A stretch of DNA of 64,000 nt, taken from Aptenodytes patagonicus (Eukaryota > Chordata > Aves > Sphenisciformes > Spheniscidae). Below the pieces are notes generated by a model. The model did not search any database. It saw only the letters and a list, made by a program, of their open reading frames with translations, and was not told where the DNA came from. This document shows positions 35,951-58,914 of the stretch, in pieces. The stretch spans positions 107,530,802 through 107,594,801 of the forward strand of contig NC_134950.1 in the NCBI RefSeq assembly GCF_965638725.1, read 5' to 3'. The stretch's first letter is position 1, and each line of letters begins with the position of its first letter. Both the position numbers and the translations under genes were made by a program.

Positions 35951-35997
35951 CTGAGGCTGGAAGGAACTTCCAACCTCAACCATTCTATGATTCTAAT
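35951..35997 (+). mobile_element. CR1 LINE 3' tail fragment
   Basis: AACTTCCAACCTCAACCATT followed by CTATGATTCTA is the CR1 3' terminus. It is only about 45 bp long. Confidence 0.8.
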
Positions 35998-37107
35998 ATA
36001 CTGAAGATTAATCTAGGCTATTAAGGAAATGTGAACCTTGCCAAAGGCCACCCACAAATCCACCTCCCCCTCCCTACTAGCAGTAACTTATCCATCAATA
36101 TGGACATCCTTGGATCCTGCACCTGTGATTTTACTTTATGTGCTTGCGCCAGTTCATCACAGTTGTAGCTGACACACAACTACCATTCAACAGAATTAAT
36201 TTGTATAAACAGTGGATAAAAACATCCACCTATTAAATTTGTCAGAAAACAGGTGCGCTCTCTCTTCTGTCTCCTAATTCTCTAGAAAACCTCTTCCAAA
36301 GATAAAGGTGGGAGCTAAAAATCATAGCTGTACTGGATTATCAAAAATTATAGACATCAGTAGAAATATTGGTGGCATGACACAGTATGCTCCCTTTCTT
36401 CCTTGTTAACATTTCCTTTTCACACAAGCTGTAAATTACTTCTCATGTCTAACCCTTGCCCCAAGAAACACCCTCCTCAACTTGCACATTCAATACATGA
36501 GTACCAACTACTTTTACTTTCACCTATTTTAAAAGTGATACTTCCCTAAACCGAGTGATTTTTTTTCCAAGTTGTGTTGACTTTGAAGGCTTTTGTTTCT
36601 CTTTCAAAACTAAAGAACCTGCTGTACCTTCTGTAAAAAAACAAACAAACAAACAAACATTGTCTTCCCCACACTTCACTGACTTGCAGATTTTATTGTA
36701 GAAGAAAATCAAGTATTGATGTTGTGAATTTTGCAGTCTGACACATTCTTGCTTGAATGCTATAGCAATCTCACTGAGGAAAAAAAGTATTTAGGGTATG
36801 ATCTTTGTCCTTTTCAGGTTTGAAAGTTTCCCTTTTTCTCTTTTGCAAACTGGCATAGGAGCTCAATATATGAACTGAGGATTGTCATGTAATCATTGTA
36901 AACTTTAAGGATTCGGTGTTTCATGGTATGTTTTCTCTTGCTTTCTCTTCTCTAAGGAATACAACAAAGGTAGAACATATTTTCTGCTTATGCTGCACAA
37001 GATAAGTCCCTATGTTATCTAAGCAGTTCTGTTAAGAACCTTACTGCAAAGCTAAATTAGTGTACAGATGCACTGCACAGGTAAGATATTTCTCAACCAT
37101 ACATAAG

Positions 37108-38133
37108 AACAGAATACAATAAAACAGAATAGTTCAGTTGCAAAGGACCTACAATGATCATCTAGTCCAACTGCCTGACCACTTCAGGGCTGACCAGAAG
37201 TCCAAAGACCTCTTCAACACTGACAGGCATGGGTCATTGACCACCTCTCTAGGAAGCCTGTTCCAGTGTTTTACCATCATCTTGGTAAATAAATGTTTCC
37301 TTATGTCAAGTCTGAAGCTCCCCTGGCTGATGCAGCTTTGAGCCATTCCAACGCATCCTGGCACTGGATACCAAGGAGAAGAGATCAGCACCTCCCTCTC
37401 CACTTCCCCTCCGCAGGAAGCTGGAGAGAGCAATGAGGTCTCCTTTTTGCCAAACTGGACAAACCTAGTGTCCTCAGCCTCTCCTCACAGGACATGCCTT
37501 CCAGCCCCTTCACCAGCTTTGGTGCCCTCCTCTGGACGCATTCAAGGACCTTCACATCCTTTTGAAATTGTGGGGCCTAGAACTGCACACAGTACTCAAG
37601 GTGAGGCCACACTAACGCTGAATACAGTGGGATAATCACCTCTTTTAACTGGCTGGTCATACTGTGTTTGATGCACCCTAGGATGCAGTTTACCCTCTTG
37701 GCTACCAGAGCACACTGCTGACTCCTATTCTCCTACTGCTGGCCTGCTGCCAACCAGCACCCCCAGATCCCTTTCTGCAGGGCTGCTCTCCAGCCTCTCC
37801 TCTCCCAATTTATACTTGTGTCCAGTGTTGCTCCATCCCAGGTGCAGAATCCAGCATTTTTTCTTGTTAAATTTCATGCCATTGATGATTGCCCAGTGCT
37901 CCAGTCTATCTAGATCCCTCTGCAAGGCCACTTGTCCCTTGAGAGAGTCAACAGCACCTCCCAGTTTGGTATCATCAGCAAACTTGCTAATGGTGCATTC
38001 AACCCCTGCATCCAGCTCATTGATCAAAATATTGAACAGAACTGGCCCTAAAAGCCAGCCCTGAGGAACACTGCTTGTAACCACTTGCCAGCCAGATGTA
38101 GTCCCATTCACTGCAGCCCTTTGAGCCCTAGTA
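37108..38133 (-). mobile_element. CR1 LINE, about 1 kb, minus strand
   Basis: On the minus strand it encodes SSVPQGWLLGPVLFNILINE and [11 protein letters not shown] (the reverse-transcriptase FADD active-site motif), then the C-terminal LVRPHLEYC-type region with stops. The 3' end at about 37108-37150 reads ATCATTGTAGGTCC and ATTCTGTT in antisense. It is 5'-truncated and belongs to the same subfamily as the copy at 8254-8849. Confidence 0.92.
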
Positions 38134-39239
38134 ACAGTTGTTATCAGTTGCTACAATTTCATTAGTTCATTAACTCAGCATTGGCTTTTTAAGGTAATGA
38201 GAACTCACTTACAAAACTCTGCAGGAAAGGAGAAGGCAAAGCAACTAGTTGTTAGGTCAAGTGTGTAAACTAGGAAATCTGTAATATAGTTAATTTAGTC
38301 TTTTGCCTAAATGATTTCAAGGATTTGGAAGTAAAACACTAACATCTACCACTATGTTATAAGGCATAAGATGTTAAATAGTCTTGGAACAGACATAAAA
38401 AATAATTTCATAATAGCTTGACTGATGGTGCTGCACCTGTCGTTTAATGCAGTATATATAGTAATTATGTGATACAACTGTTATCCTTTTCATTGCATTC
38501 TTGCCCCTCTGTCCCAGGTATTCTACTATGCTCTGCATCATCCTGAAAAACTCTCTGTACTACTCTCAAATGGTTCTTTCTGTAGCAAGTTACTTGAGCT
38601 ATTTATTGTACAAGAATTCCATTAACGATGCCATGATGCTACCTAAATATTAATTTTTTCAAGATTAACTGCTAGGTTTAACAATTTTAGCATAAAATTT
38701 TTTTGTGCTATAGAGCTGAGTACAAATCCTACTTATACACGTATTTGGGAATGTGTTTAAGAAAGAGGTAGATATACTAATTCAGAGCTATAATGTGGGA
38801 ACAGCGAGTAGGATGAGAAATGGACAGTGATGGCAATGTTTACAAAATAAACCAGCTCTGGATGTGATGACTTGGAGCTTTGCTATTCTAGTGGACAAAG
38901 CATAAACACCAAAACAAGAAAAATTATGTGAAAACAATGTCTATATACTTAATAATGATGGAGGATCTCAGGTATTGCTATTACTTTCTAAGGATCTGTA
39001 CAGGAGCATTACCTGCATCTTATTTTTCCTTCCTTTTCCTGGGCAGACTTCAGATTATGGCAAATATTGAATTTAAGGACATTTGTCTTAATGTGTCTTT
39101 TTGCTTTATCTGTTCATGCTCCAGATAACTTACTGGACTATATCTTCCAATTCCCAGCTACTGCGGCTCTTGTATCCTTTGCAAATTGTTCCCTGAGAGA
39201 TGACAGCTTACTCTGGTGGTATTTGCAATGGGGCAATGT
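38134..39239. other. Gene-free unique sequence
   Basis: AT-rich, with no exon or repeat recognised, up to the start of the telomere-like tract. Confidence 0.45.
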
Positions 39240-39358
39240 AGTCTAACCCTAATGAAAGCACAAACCCTAACCCTATACCTCAGCCTAACCAAGTAACACT
39301 AACCCAAAACATAAATCGTAACAATAACCCTACTCCTAATCTAACCTTAACCCAAACT
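39240..39358. repeat. Degenerate interstitial telomere-like tract (CCCTAA type)
   Basis: Repeated CTAACCCTAA, ACCCTAACCCTA, CCTAACC, CTAACCC and CTTAACCC words over about 120 bp. These are decayed copies of the vertebrate telomere hexamer in the C-rich orientation. It directly precedes a GTGCC/CTTTTGGT-rich segment of the kind found next to telomeres. Confidence 0.75.
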
Positions 39359-39602
39359 CTTGGTGTCCCTTGGGGGTATCTGGGAGCTGTCTGAATTTCA
39401 CCAGAGGCACAGCAGGGGCTTTCTGTGGTCACAGGTGCTCTTGGAGTGCTTTCTGAGGCACACCAGGCTCAAACAAGTGACTTTTGGTATGCCCATGGGA
39501 CCCTCCATCAGTCTGGACTTGCATGTAAGGGCCCTTGGAAAGCTTTTGGTGGGTCTCAGATGACTCAGTTCTTATCCTTAATCCTACACAGAAATTAATA
39601 TT
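39359..39602. repeat. Telomere-associated-like repeat block, copy 1
   Basis: Irregular repeats of GTGCTCTTGGAGTGC, GACTTTTGGTATGCCC, GGGCCCTTGGAAAGC and CTTTTGGTGGG. The same words occur at 57981-58560 (GGGCCCTTGGAGTGC, CCTTTTGGTGTGC), so both blocks are the same repeat class. It abuts segmental duplication copy A. No gene is present; the short open frames are chance. Confidence 0.55.
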
Positions 39603-41412
39603 AGATTATATAAATATGTGTGGAGTTGAGAACAGCAGCCAGATACAGGTTCATTCAAATGTAGGGGGCCAAGAAAGATGGAGAACGCTGGGAGCATATG
39701 TACTTGTGTTCTACTAAGTCCTGGATTTTTACTATGAAGGGAAAAGCCGTTAATAGGATACTATTAGAAGTAGCATGTCTCATGTTGTATTTTCATCCTT
39801 GATTTTGCAGGGGCAGTTAGAAAAAAAAAAGGCATTTGGCCTGAAGTTTAGTGGCCAGTGGAGACCAGCCCCATCAATTTCAATTGATCCTCTTTTTTTT
39901 TCTTTTTTTCCCCCTCTGCATTTTCCCTCCAAGACAATGACATTTCCAAAACTGAATTTATCAGTCCCTCCTGGGGAATTTGCTGTCACAGTGGTCATCT
40001 GTCCTAAGAACCAACTCTACAAAAACCATACATGGAACAAAAGAATACTTGAAGCTCTGTTTTTCAGAACCAGAACAGCAGCTTGAGAAGACCAAAGAAC
40101 AACTATGAAGAAGAGAAAGGCAAGAGCGTATAGCTGAAGAGGTGTATAAATATTGAAGTAGAAACATTGTTAAACTAAAGAATAATGCAGGGAAAATATG
40201 GAGGGTGTAAATTTGTGATGGAGTGGGAAAGAATTCAACGCTAAAATAAAGGCTCAAATTGACTAAAGGTAAATTGTGTACAATGTGAACTCAGGCTAAC
40301 TCCATTTAGCCCTCAAGCACTAGTAGAACTGAAATCATACATGGTACACAAAGTAAGCTTTCTAAGTTTTCATAAGAAGCTCAATTTGTTAAACAGACAA
40401 AGTGAAGACAACGCTGGGCTCTGAAAAAATAGCACAGCAGTCACAAGACAGTTCCACCCAAGAACAAGTAGAGATGTAGTGTCCCATTTTTGTATGCTGT
40501 CATACCCAATGCATATCTGAATTTATGGTATTTGTACACATGCATGAGTTGGTAGAAGGGAGGCAAGAACTGGCATTTGATGAAACGTGAAAGATCCCTT
40601 TGTGAAAAAATTCATCCCTATTGTCCAAGTAGTTATATCACAACAGGGGCTATTTTTCTAGAACAAAAATATATTCACTTTTAAATGTAATTAATTAGAA
40701 AACTAAATATTACACTGGTGCAGAAGAGTACTGTCAAGTTTTACGTTCTTACAGAAACTAAAATACATGTTCTGTGACTTACTTTGAATGGAAAGTCGAT
40801 AATATTTAGAAGAACACATTAACAAGTCACAATGAAGAATACTTTTCATTGATAAATGCTAAATCACAGGATATAAAACAAGGTACAAAAGAATACACGC
40901 AATGCAAATCGTGATTTAGGAAACACTTATACAATGTACAAGACCACAAGAACCAGGGAACACAACCTATGTTGCGTAAGCGAAATGAAATTCAGACTTA
41001 GAGATTTCCCCATTCTCTAAATGGAAGGGAAGCAAAACACAGAAAAAAAATATTTATGCCATCGTACATTTTTAATTCAACATAATTAATATATTGTACA
41101 GGCACACCAAGTTGGAACTGTAATTTCCACCGCCAACCGCATATACTAGTTTTAAAAAAAAAAATATCTGAAGTCTGGATCTTGCACAGTTCTGAAGAAG
41201 TAATAGGAAATATTTCCAAGATATTAACAAAAAAACCCTCTAAGAATTAGATTATAATGCAGCCCAGAACAACAACAGTGCTTTAGAGCGTGAGCAAGTT
41301 GATGTTTGGAATTTGCAGAAGGAAAAATGTTTCTAAAGAGTTCAGACCAAATCCACAAAACAAATTAGGATTTTAAGGCCCTAATTCTAAGGGTACCTTG
41401 TAAATCTACTGT
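39603..41412 (+). repeat. Segmental duplication copy A (1.8 kb)
   Basis: From AGATTATATAAA to about CTACTGTGAC this is colinear with 61949-63769 in the same orientation, with only scattered substitutions and small indels. It contains no exon I recognise. Copy B lies in what should be an SLC12A7 intron, so copy A is probably a duplicated intron fragment. It is bounded by telomere-like repeats on the left and by satellite on the right. Confidence 0.92.
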
Positions 41413-43090
41413 GACCCGACTAACTCTGCTGTTGCTGGCCAACACCTTCCCTTGGCAGACCTTCCACAGCCCCACAAACGCTGGAATTCTGAGCTTGCCA
41501 AGCTGCCTAATTCCTCAAACATGTTGTATCTCAGTGTCGATAGAGCCCAGATCGGAATTTGAAAACATCCACCGACTGCTCGCACATGGAAGGTGCCAGC
41601 AGTCAAAGTTCCTGCTGGCCCGCAACTTCCATTGCCAGCGCTTCCACAGACGCACAAACATGGGCTCTCCGGGCTTCCCTAGGCACCAAACTCTCCCAAT
41701 ATTATCTCTCTCGGCGTCGCCAGAGCCCAGCTCCGAAATTCAAAACGCCCACCGACTGCTCCCAAACGAAACGTACCAGCACTGAAAGCTCTTGCTGGCC
41801 CTCACATTCCCTTGGCAGCCCTTCCAGAGTTCCACAAACACTGGTGTGCTGAGCTTTCCTAGCCACACAATAGTCCCAAAATTCTCTCTTCTCAGCACTG
41901 CCAGAGCCCACCTCCGAAATTGAAAACGTCCAGCGACTGCTCGCACACGAAAGGTCCCAGCTTTTAAAGCTCCTGCTGGCCCTCTCATTCCCTTGGCAGC
42001 CCTTCACTACGAACACTGGGACTCCGGTCTTGCCAACCACCTCCCTGTGCCGACGTTCCCCCTCAGCATCGCCAGAGCCCAGCTCCGAAATTGAAAACAT
42101 CCACCGACTGCTCCAACGTGAAAGGTTGTAGCACTAAAAGCTCTTCCTGGCCCACACCTTCCCTATGCAGCCCTTCCAGAGTTCCACAACCACTGGCGCT
42201 CTGAGCTTTCCCACCCACCCAATAGTCCCAAAATTCTCTCTCTCAACACTGCCAGAGCCCAGCTCCAAAATTGAAAACGTCCAGCGAAAGCTCGCACACG
42301 AAAAGTGCCAGCAGTGAAAGCTCGTCCTGGCCCTCACCCTACCTTGGCAGCCCTTCCACTATGCCACAAACACTAACACACTGAGCATGCATAGCCACCT
42401 AACTCTCCCAACATGCTCTATGGCAGCGTTGATATTCCCCCTCACCACTGCCAGCGCCCAGCTCCGAAATGGAAAACATCCAGGGACTGCTCCCACATGA
42501 AAGGCACCAGCACTGAAAGCTCTTGCTGGCCCTCACATACCCTTGTCAGGCCGCCTACAGACCCACAAACACAGGAGCTCCAACCTTGCCAAAAACCTCA
42601 CTGTGCCGACGTTCCCTCTCAGCGTCACCAAAGCTCAGCTGCGAAAATGAAAATGTCCGGTGACTGCTCGCACATGAAAGGTCCCATCTCTGAAAGCTCC
42701 TGCTGGCCTTCATCTTCCCCTGGCAGCCCTTGCAGAGCACCCAAATACTGGTGCTCTGACCTTTCCTAGCCACCCAATAGTCCCAAAATTCTCTCTACAG
42801 GCACTGCCAGAGCTCACCTCCGAAACTGAAAAAGTCCAGCAACTACTCCTACGCATAAGGTCCCAGGTCTAAAGCTCCTGCTGGCCCTCACCTTCACCTG
42901 GCAGCCCTTCCACTACGCCACAAACACTGGGAATCTGACCTTACCAGCCACATCACTATGCCAACGTTCCCCCTCACCATCGCCGGATCCCAGCTCCAAG
43001 ATTTAAAATGACCAGCGAATGCCCGCACACGAAAGGGCCCAGCTCTTCAAGCTCCTGCTGGCCTTCACCTTCCCTTGGCAGCCCTCCTGG
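41413..43090 (+). repeat. Satellite array, about 180-bp monomers, first orientation
   Basis: About nine head-to-tail GC-richer monomers. The landmark TGCTGGCCCTCACATTCCC or a variant recurs near 41431, 41611, 41791, 41971, 42148, 42327, 42521, 42700, 42880 and 43057, i.e. every 177-190 bp. Each monomer also has a GCCAGAGCCCAGCTCCGAAA-like and a CACTGAAAGCTC-like segment. Monomers are diverged from each other, as at the edge of an array. Long proline/serine-rich open frames here are by-products of the repeat. Likely a centromeric or pericentromeric-type satellite, but the family is not identified. Confidence 0.88.
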
Positions 43091-43693
43091 CTGAGCTGGC
43101 TGGCAGGCGCAGAGCCCCAGTGTCTGTGGGGCTGTGGAAGGGCTGCCACGGGAAGGCGAGGGCCAGCAACACCTGGGAGTCCTGGCACCTTTGGTGTGGG
43201 AGCAGGCGCTGGACGTTTGCAATTTTTGGGGCTGGGCTCTGGCGGCAGTGCTGAGAGCGAGCAAGGCACCAACGTCGGCACCCTGCGCTGGCTGGCAAGC
43301 CCGGAGCCCCAGTATCTGTGGGGCTGTGGAAGGGCTGCCACGGGAAGGCGAGGGCCAGCAACACCTGGGAGTCCTGGCACCTTTGGTGTGGGAGCAGGCG
43401 CTGGACGTTTGTAATGTTTGGGGCTGGGCCCTGGCGGCGGCGCTGAAAGCGAGCAAGGCAACAACGTCGGCACCCTGAGCTGGCTGGCAAGCTGGGAGAA
43501 CCAGTGTTTGTGGGTCTTTAGGAGGGCTGCCAAGGGAAGGTGAAGGCCAGCAGGAGCCTGAAGAGCTGGGCCCTTTCGTGTGCCAGCAGTCGCTGGACGT
43601 TTTGAATTTTAGAGCTGGGCTCTGGCGACGCTGAGGGGCAACGTTGGCACAGGGAGGTGGCTGGCACTCCCGGAGCCACAGTGTTTGTGGGTC
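43091..43693 (-). repeat. Satellite monomers in inverted orientation
   Basis: Landmarks now read in reverse complement (GGAAGGGCTGCCACGGGAAG, GCGAGGGCCAGCAA). Two units at about 43128 and 43321 are nearly identical (193-bp spacing), and a third at about 43512 differs more. The orientation switch lies near 43085-43100. The reading frames on both strands are repeat-derived. Confidence 0.85.
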
Positions 43694-44240
43694 TGTCCTG
43701 GTGTCAGCAGGGATAGAGTTAATTTCCTTCCTAGTAGCTGGTACAGTGCTGTGTTTTGGATTTAGGATGAGAACAAAGTTGATAAGGCACCGATGTTTTA
43801 GTTGTTGCTAGGTAATGCTTACACTAGCCAAGGACTTTTCAGCTTCCCATGCTCTACTGACTGAGAAGGCTGGAGGTGCACAAGAAGCTGGGAGGGGGCA
43901 CAGCCAAACTGGCCAAAGGGACATTCCATACCATGTGACGTCATGCTCAGTACATAAACTGGGGAAAGCTGGCCGGGGGGGCCGCTGCTCGGGGACTGGC
44001 TGGGCATCGGTCGGCGGGTGGTGAGCAATTGTACTGTGCATCACTTGCTTTGTGTATTATTATTATTATGATCATATTCTTATTATTATCATTTTATTTC
44101 AATTATTAAACTGTTTTTCTCTCAACCCACCAGTTTTTCTCACTTGTGCTCTTCCAATTCTCTCCCCCATCCCAGCGGGTGGGGGGAGTGAGCGAGCGGC
44201 TGCGTGGTGCTCAGTTGCCGACTGAGATTAAACCACGACA
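43694..44240 (+). mobile_element. Solo LTR, family 1 copy b, inserted in satellite
   Basis: A 547-bp TG...CA element nearly identical to 347-900. The 5-bp target duplication GGGTC is perfect (43689-43693 and 44241-44245). The empty site can be read a little upstream in the satellite, where GTGGGTCTTTAGGAGGGC runs uninterrupted (43510-43527). This proves insertion into the satellite after the array had formed. No internal region remains. Confidence 0.95.
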
Positions 44241-44449
44241 GGGTCTTTAGGAGGGCTGCCAAGGGAAGGTGAAGCCCAGCAGGAGCTTGAAGAGCTGGGC
44301 CCTTTCGTGTGCGAGCAGTCGCTGGACGTTTTCAATTTCAGAGCTCGGATCTGGTGAGGCTGCCAGAGTTACTGTACCCACACGAAAGGGCCCAGCTCTT
44401 CAAGCTCCTGCTGGCCTTCACCTTCCCTTGGCAGCCCTCCTAAAGACCC
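44241..44449. repeat. Near-perfect 71-bp inverted repeat in satellite
   Basis: Arms 44241-44311 and 44379-44449 are reverse complements with one mismatch, around a 67-bp spacer. Each arm is a piece of the satellite monomer, so the array flips orientation again here. It could extrude a long hairpin. Confidence 0.95.
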
Positions 44450-45981
44450 ACAATCAGTGATGCTGCAGACTTGCAGCGAGTGCTGCACCATGAATGAGCA
44501 GCCAAAGAAATATCAGGGCCGAATGCAATTTTTCAGTCCTGGCCACACTGTGTAAACATTAACTAGCAACAGTACATTTTGGACCTGGGCTCTAGCAAGG
44601 TTTTGGAGAATGGTGAACAGCAATATTATTTGACAGAGTAAAAGTAAAGCTTCGTCACAGCCCACCAACATGGGACGATATTAAACCTCATTGCTTTTAA
44701 GGTGTGACATCCTATGACTTGAACGGGGAATAAGTGAATTTGCATGCTAGACTGGTCGGGGCAAAGGGGAATTGAGCCCCTGTTTGTGGTGTTTTTTGTT
44801 CTTATAACCTCTCAGCTAGAAAGAGATTATTATAAAATGCTGGTTTGGGAAAAGTAAGCAGATTGGATATTGATTAAAGGAAACAGAATGCATCCTCATC
44901 AAGTATGCAGCTGAAACTGAACTTGGGGTGCTATCAGTGCGGTTAAGGGTGTGGCTGTCCTTTTGGAAGGACCTATGCAGGTAGAGGAATGGGTCAACAA
45001 GAACGTCGTGAAAGTCCAGAAGGACAAGTGCAAAGTCCAGTACCTGGGACAGGCTTGTCCAGTGCAATGGTACAAGGCTGGGAACCTGCTCTGGTGAGAA
45101 GGACCTGTGGTTCCCAGTAGATAGTAAGCCAGCAGTGCGCCTTGGCAGTGACACGCTGGACTGCATCAACAGGAGCATAGCTAGTATATTGAGAAGTATA
45201 TTGGGAAATAATATTCCTCTTTGCTCAGCACTCATTACAATCCATCTAGACTATTTCATCCAGTTTTAGGCACCCTAATGTAGGAAAGGCATCGCTAAGC
45301 TGGAGTGAGTTCAGCAGAGGACCACCGAGATGATGGTTGGGGCACAGGAGCATATCTCCTGTGGGGAGAGGCTGAGGGAGCTGTGCTTATTCAGCTTGGA
45401 GGAGGCTTAAGGGGAGTCTAAAAGCTGATGTAACTAACTAGTAAACATCCAATACCTAAAAGAAGGTTACTGAGAAGATGGAGTCAGACTCCTTACAGCA
45501 GTATATGGTAGGAGAACGAGAGAACATGATAGAATGGAGAAAGAAAAAATAAAAATTGAGATGACGATAGTCAAGCATCGAAGAGGTTACCCAGAGGTGA
45601 TAATACCTCTGTCTCTGGAGGTTTTCAAAATCCGGCTGGACGGAGATGTAACAATCTGGTGTGCATTCAATGTTTAACCACTTTAAGCAGCAGGTTGCAC
45701 TAGATGACCTTGGAAGGGTGATAATTTTGATTCAATAATTTCTCGGTAAAACTATTCTTTAAGGTAGCGTTTCAGAATGATGGTATGGCGGCTCATGTAG
45801 GTATTGTGTACCTGAAGTGATGTTGCTATTGCAAACTATGACTTCCTTGCTTGACAGTTGAATGTTTTGCATTGAATTAAGCACTTAATGTGCATTTTAT
45901 TAATTGGTAATTCTAATTTTCCAATTCTTTCTTGCTTTTCTATATATATGTGCGTGTGTGTTTAACTTTTTTTTTTGGCAG
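44450..45981 (+). other. Truncated SLC12A7 intron with CR1 fragment
   Basis: Unique sequence from the satellite edge to the acceptor of the first SLC12A7 exon. The preceding SLC12A7 exon expected upstream is not found, so the gene fragment starts within this intron. Confidence 0.5.
44895..45740 (+). mobile_element. CR1 LINE fragment, old
   Basis: Degenerate CR1 ORF2 C-terminus: CTGAAACTGAACTTGGGGTG marks the FADDTKLGG region, followed by AAGTGCAAAGTCCAGTACCT and GGGGAGAGGCTGAGGGAGCT. It ends near GATGACCTTGGAAGGGTG. Many indels; no coding capacity. Confidence 0.85.
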
Positions 45982-57980
<11,999 letters not shown>

Positions 57981-58560
57981 GTGCCTATCCTTAAACTGAG
58001 TCTTTACCATTACTCTTACCATAAGCCATCCACAGTTGTCTGTGAATGCCAGCTGATGGTCCTGCATCATGGCTCTCTGAGTGCCTTTTAGTATGTCCCA
58101 GGAGAAGCCAAGAGCCATTTGGAGAGCACCAGGGCATCTGATTACATTTCTCTTCTCCCCAGTGTTCTGAGAATGCCTTTTCATGCTTTTGATATACTGT
58201 GCAAATCTAGCACCTTCAGATGCCTTCTGGTCAGTTCACAGGGCCTCCATGTGTCTTTCATTGTACCTGAGGGCCCTTGGAGTGCCTTTGCTGTGCCCCC
58301 AGTGTAGCTCTGAGTGCCTATACATAAACCTAATCCTAATCCAAAGCCTAAACCTACACCCACACCCAGTGGTCTACAGGTGCCTTTTGGTGTGCAGCAT
58401 GCCTTCCCAAGTGCCTTTCGGTGTGCCCCAGCAGTGTTTAAGAGCCAGCTGAAGTTCACTGGGTCATCTGATTATCTTTCTGTGTTCCCTCTGCTGCTGT
58501 ACATCAAACTACAGGGACTGGTAATGGCTGCTTTCAGCTTTCGCTGTTTATAACTTTGTT
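57981..58560. repeat. Telomere-associated-like repeat block, copy 2
   Basis: Irregular repeats of GAGTGCCTTTTAGTATGTCC, GGGCCCTTGGAGTGCCTTTG, GGTGCCTTTTGGTGTGC and AGTGCCTTTCGGTGTGCCCC. At 58318-58365 there is a degenerate telomere-like tract (AAACCTAATCCTAATCC, CCTAAACCTACACCC). Same class as 39240-39602. No gene. Confidence 0.6.
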
Positions 58561-58889
58561 TTGCTTTGCCTGAGAGAGCTATGATAAAAGCACTGGCCTT
58601 GAGCTTAGTCAGGTATTTGGGCCCTGCATCACTGCTGTCCCCAGGCTGAGAAACAGATGTTGATTGTATTATAAAAGAATAGTTTATGTATGTTTAAATA
58701 AAACCATTCTTTTTAGAGTAGAACAATCTACAGATACCCAACAAACACTTCAGGTCTTAAACAACATTTACAAAACTAAACACAGAGTGTCTGAAAAGGG
58801 GCAGAATTCTGACAGAAGCAAAAAGTTTCTATTGAGCACCTAAACTAAGTTGTTCAACAATTTCAAATGAAACACACTTAAGAGCTCGT
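58561..58889. other. Spacer between repeat block and SLC12A7 3' end
   Basis: AT-rich sequence without recognised features, just beyond the expected cleavage site of the minus-strand SLC12A7 transcript. Confidence 0.45.
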
Positions 58890-58908
58890 TCAGTTCAGAA
58901 AAGCAGAT

Positions 58909-58914
58909 TTTATT
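58909..58914 (-). terminator. Polyadenylation signal AATAAA for minus-strand SLC12A7
   Basis: A canonical hexamer on the minus strand about 890 bases past the stop codon. No closer canonical signal was chosen; inference from position. Confidence 0.5.

Larger units (their letters stand above)
29091..37107. other. Gene-poor region downstream of LRRC14B
   Basis: About 8 kb containing the LRRC14B 3' UTR (no clear AATAAA found close to the stop) and otherwise no exon I can support. It holds an A28 run (30864-30891), two short tandem duplications (30670-30731 and 34781-34822), an AAAC microsatellite (about 36639-36658) and one CR1 tail. In human the next genes are CCDC127 and SDHA; I saw no trace of either on any frame. 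Confidence 0.5.

Noticed and set aside
39775-40086. 103-codon + frame with an acceptor-like TTTTGCAG before it
   Set aside because: Lies in the segmental duplication, is not preserved as the same frame in copy B, and contains a long phenylalanine run from a T tract.
41406-42773. Serine/cysteine-rich open frames of 80-130 codons
   Set aside because: Same explanation: they sit in the ~180-bp satellite and track its period.
42974-43533. Overlapping 114-176-codon open frames on both strands, proline/alanine-rich
   Set aside because: They coincide with GC-rich satellite monomers; similar frames repeat every ~190 bp and occur on both strands, so they are repeat by-products.
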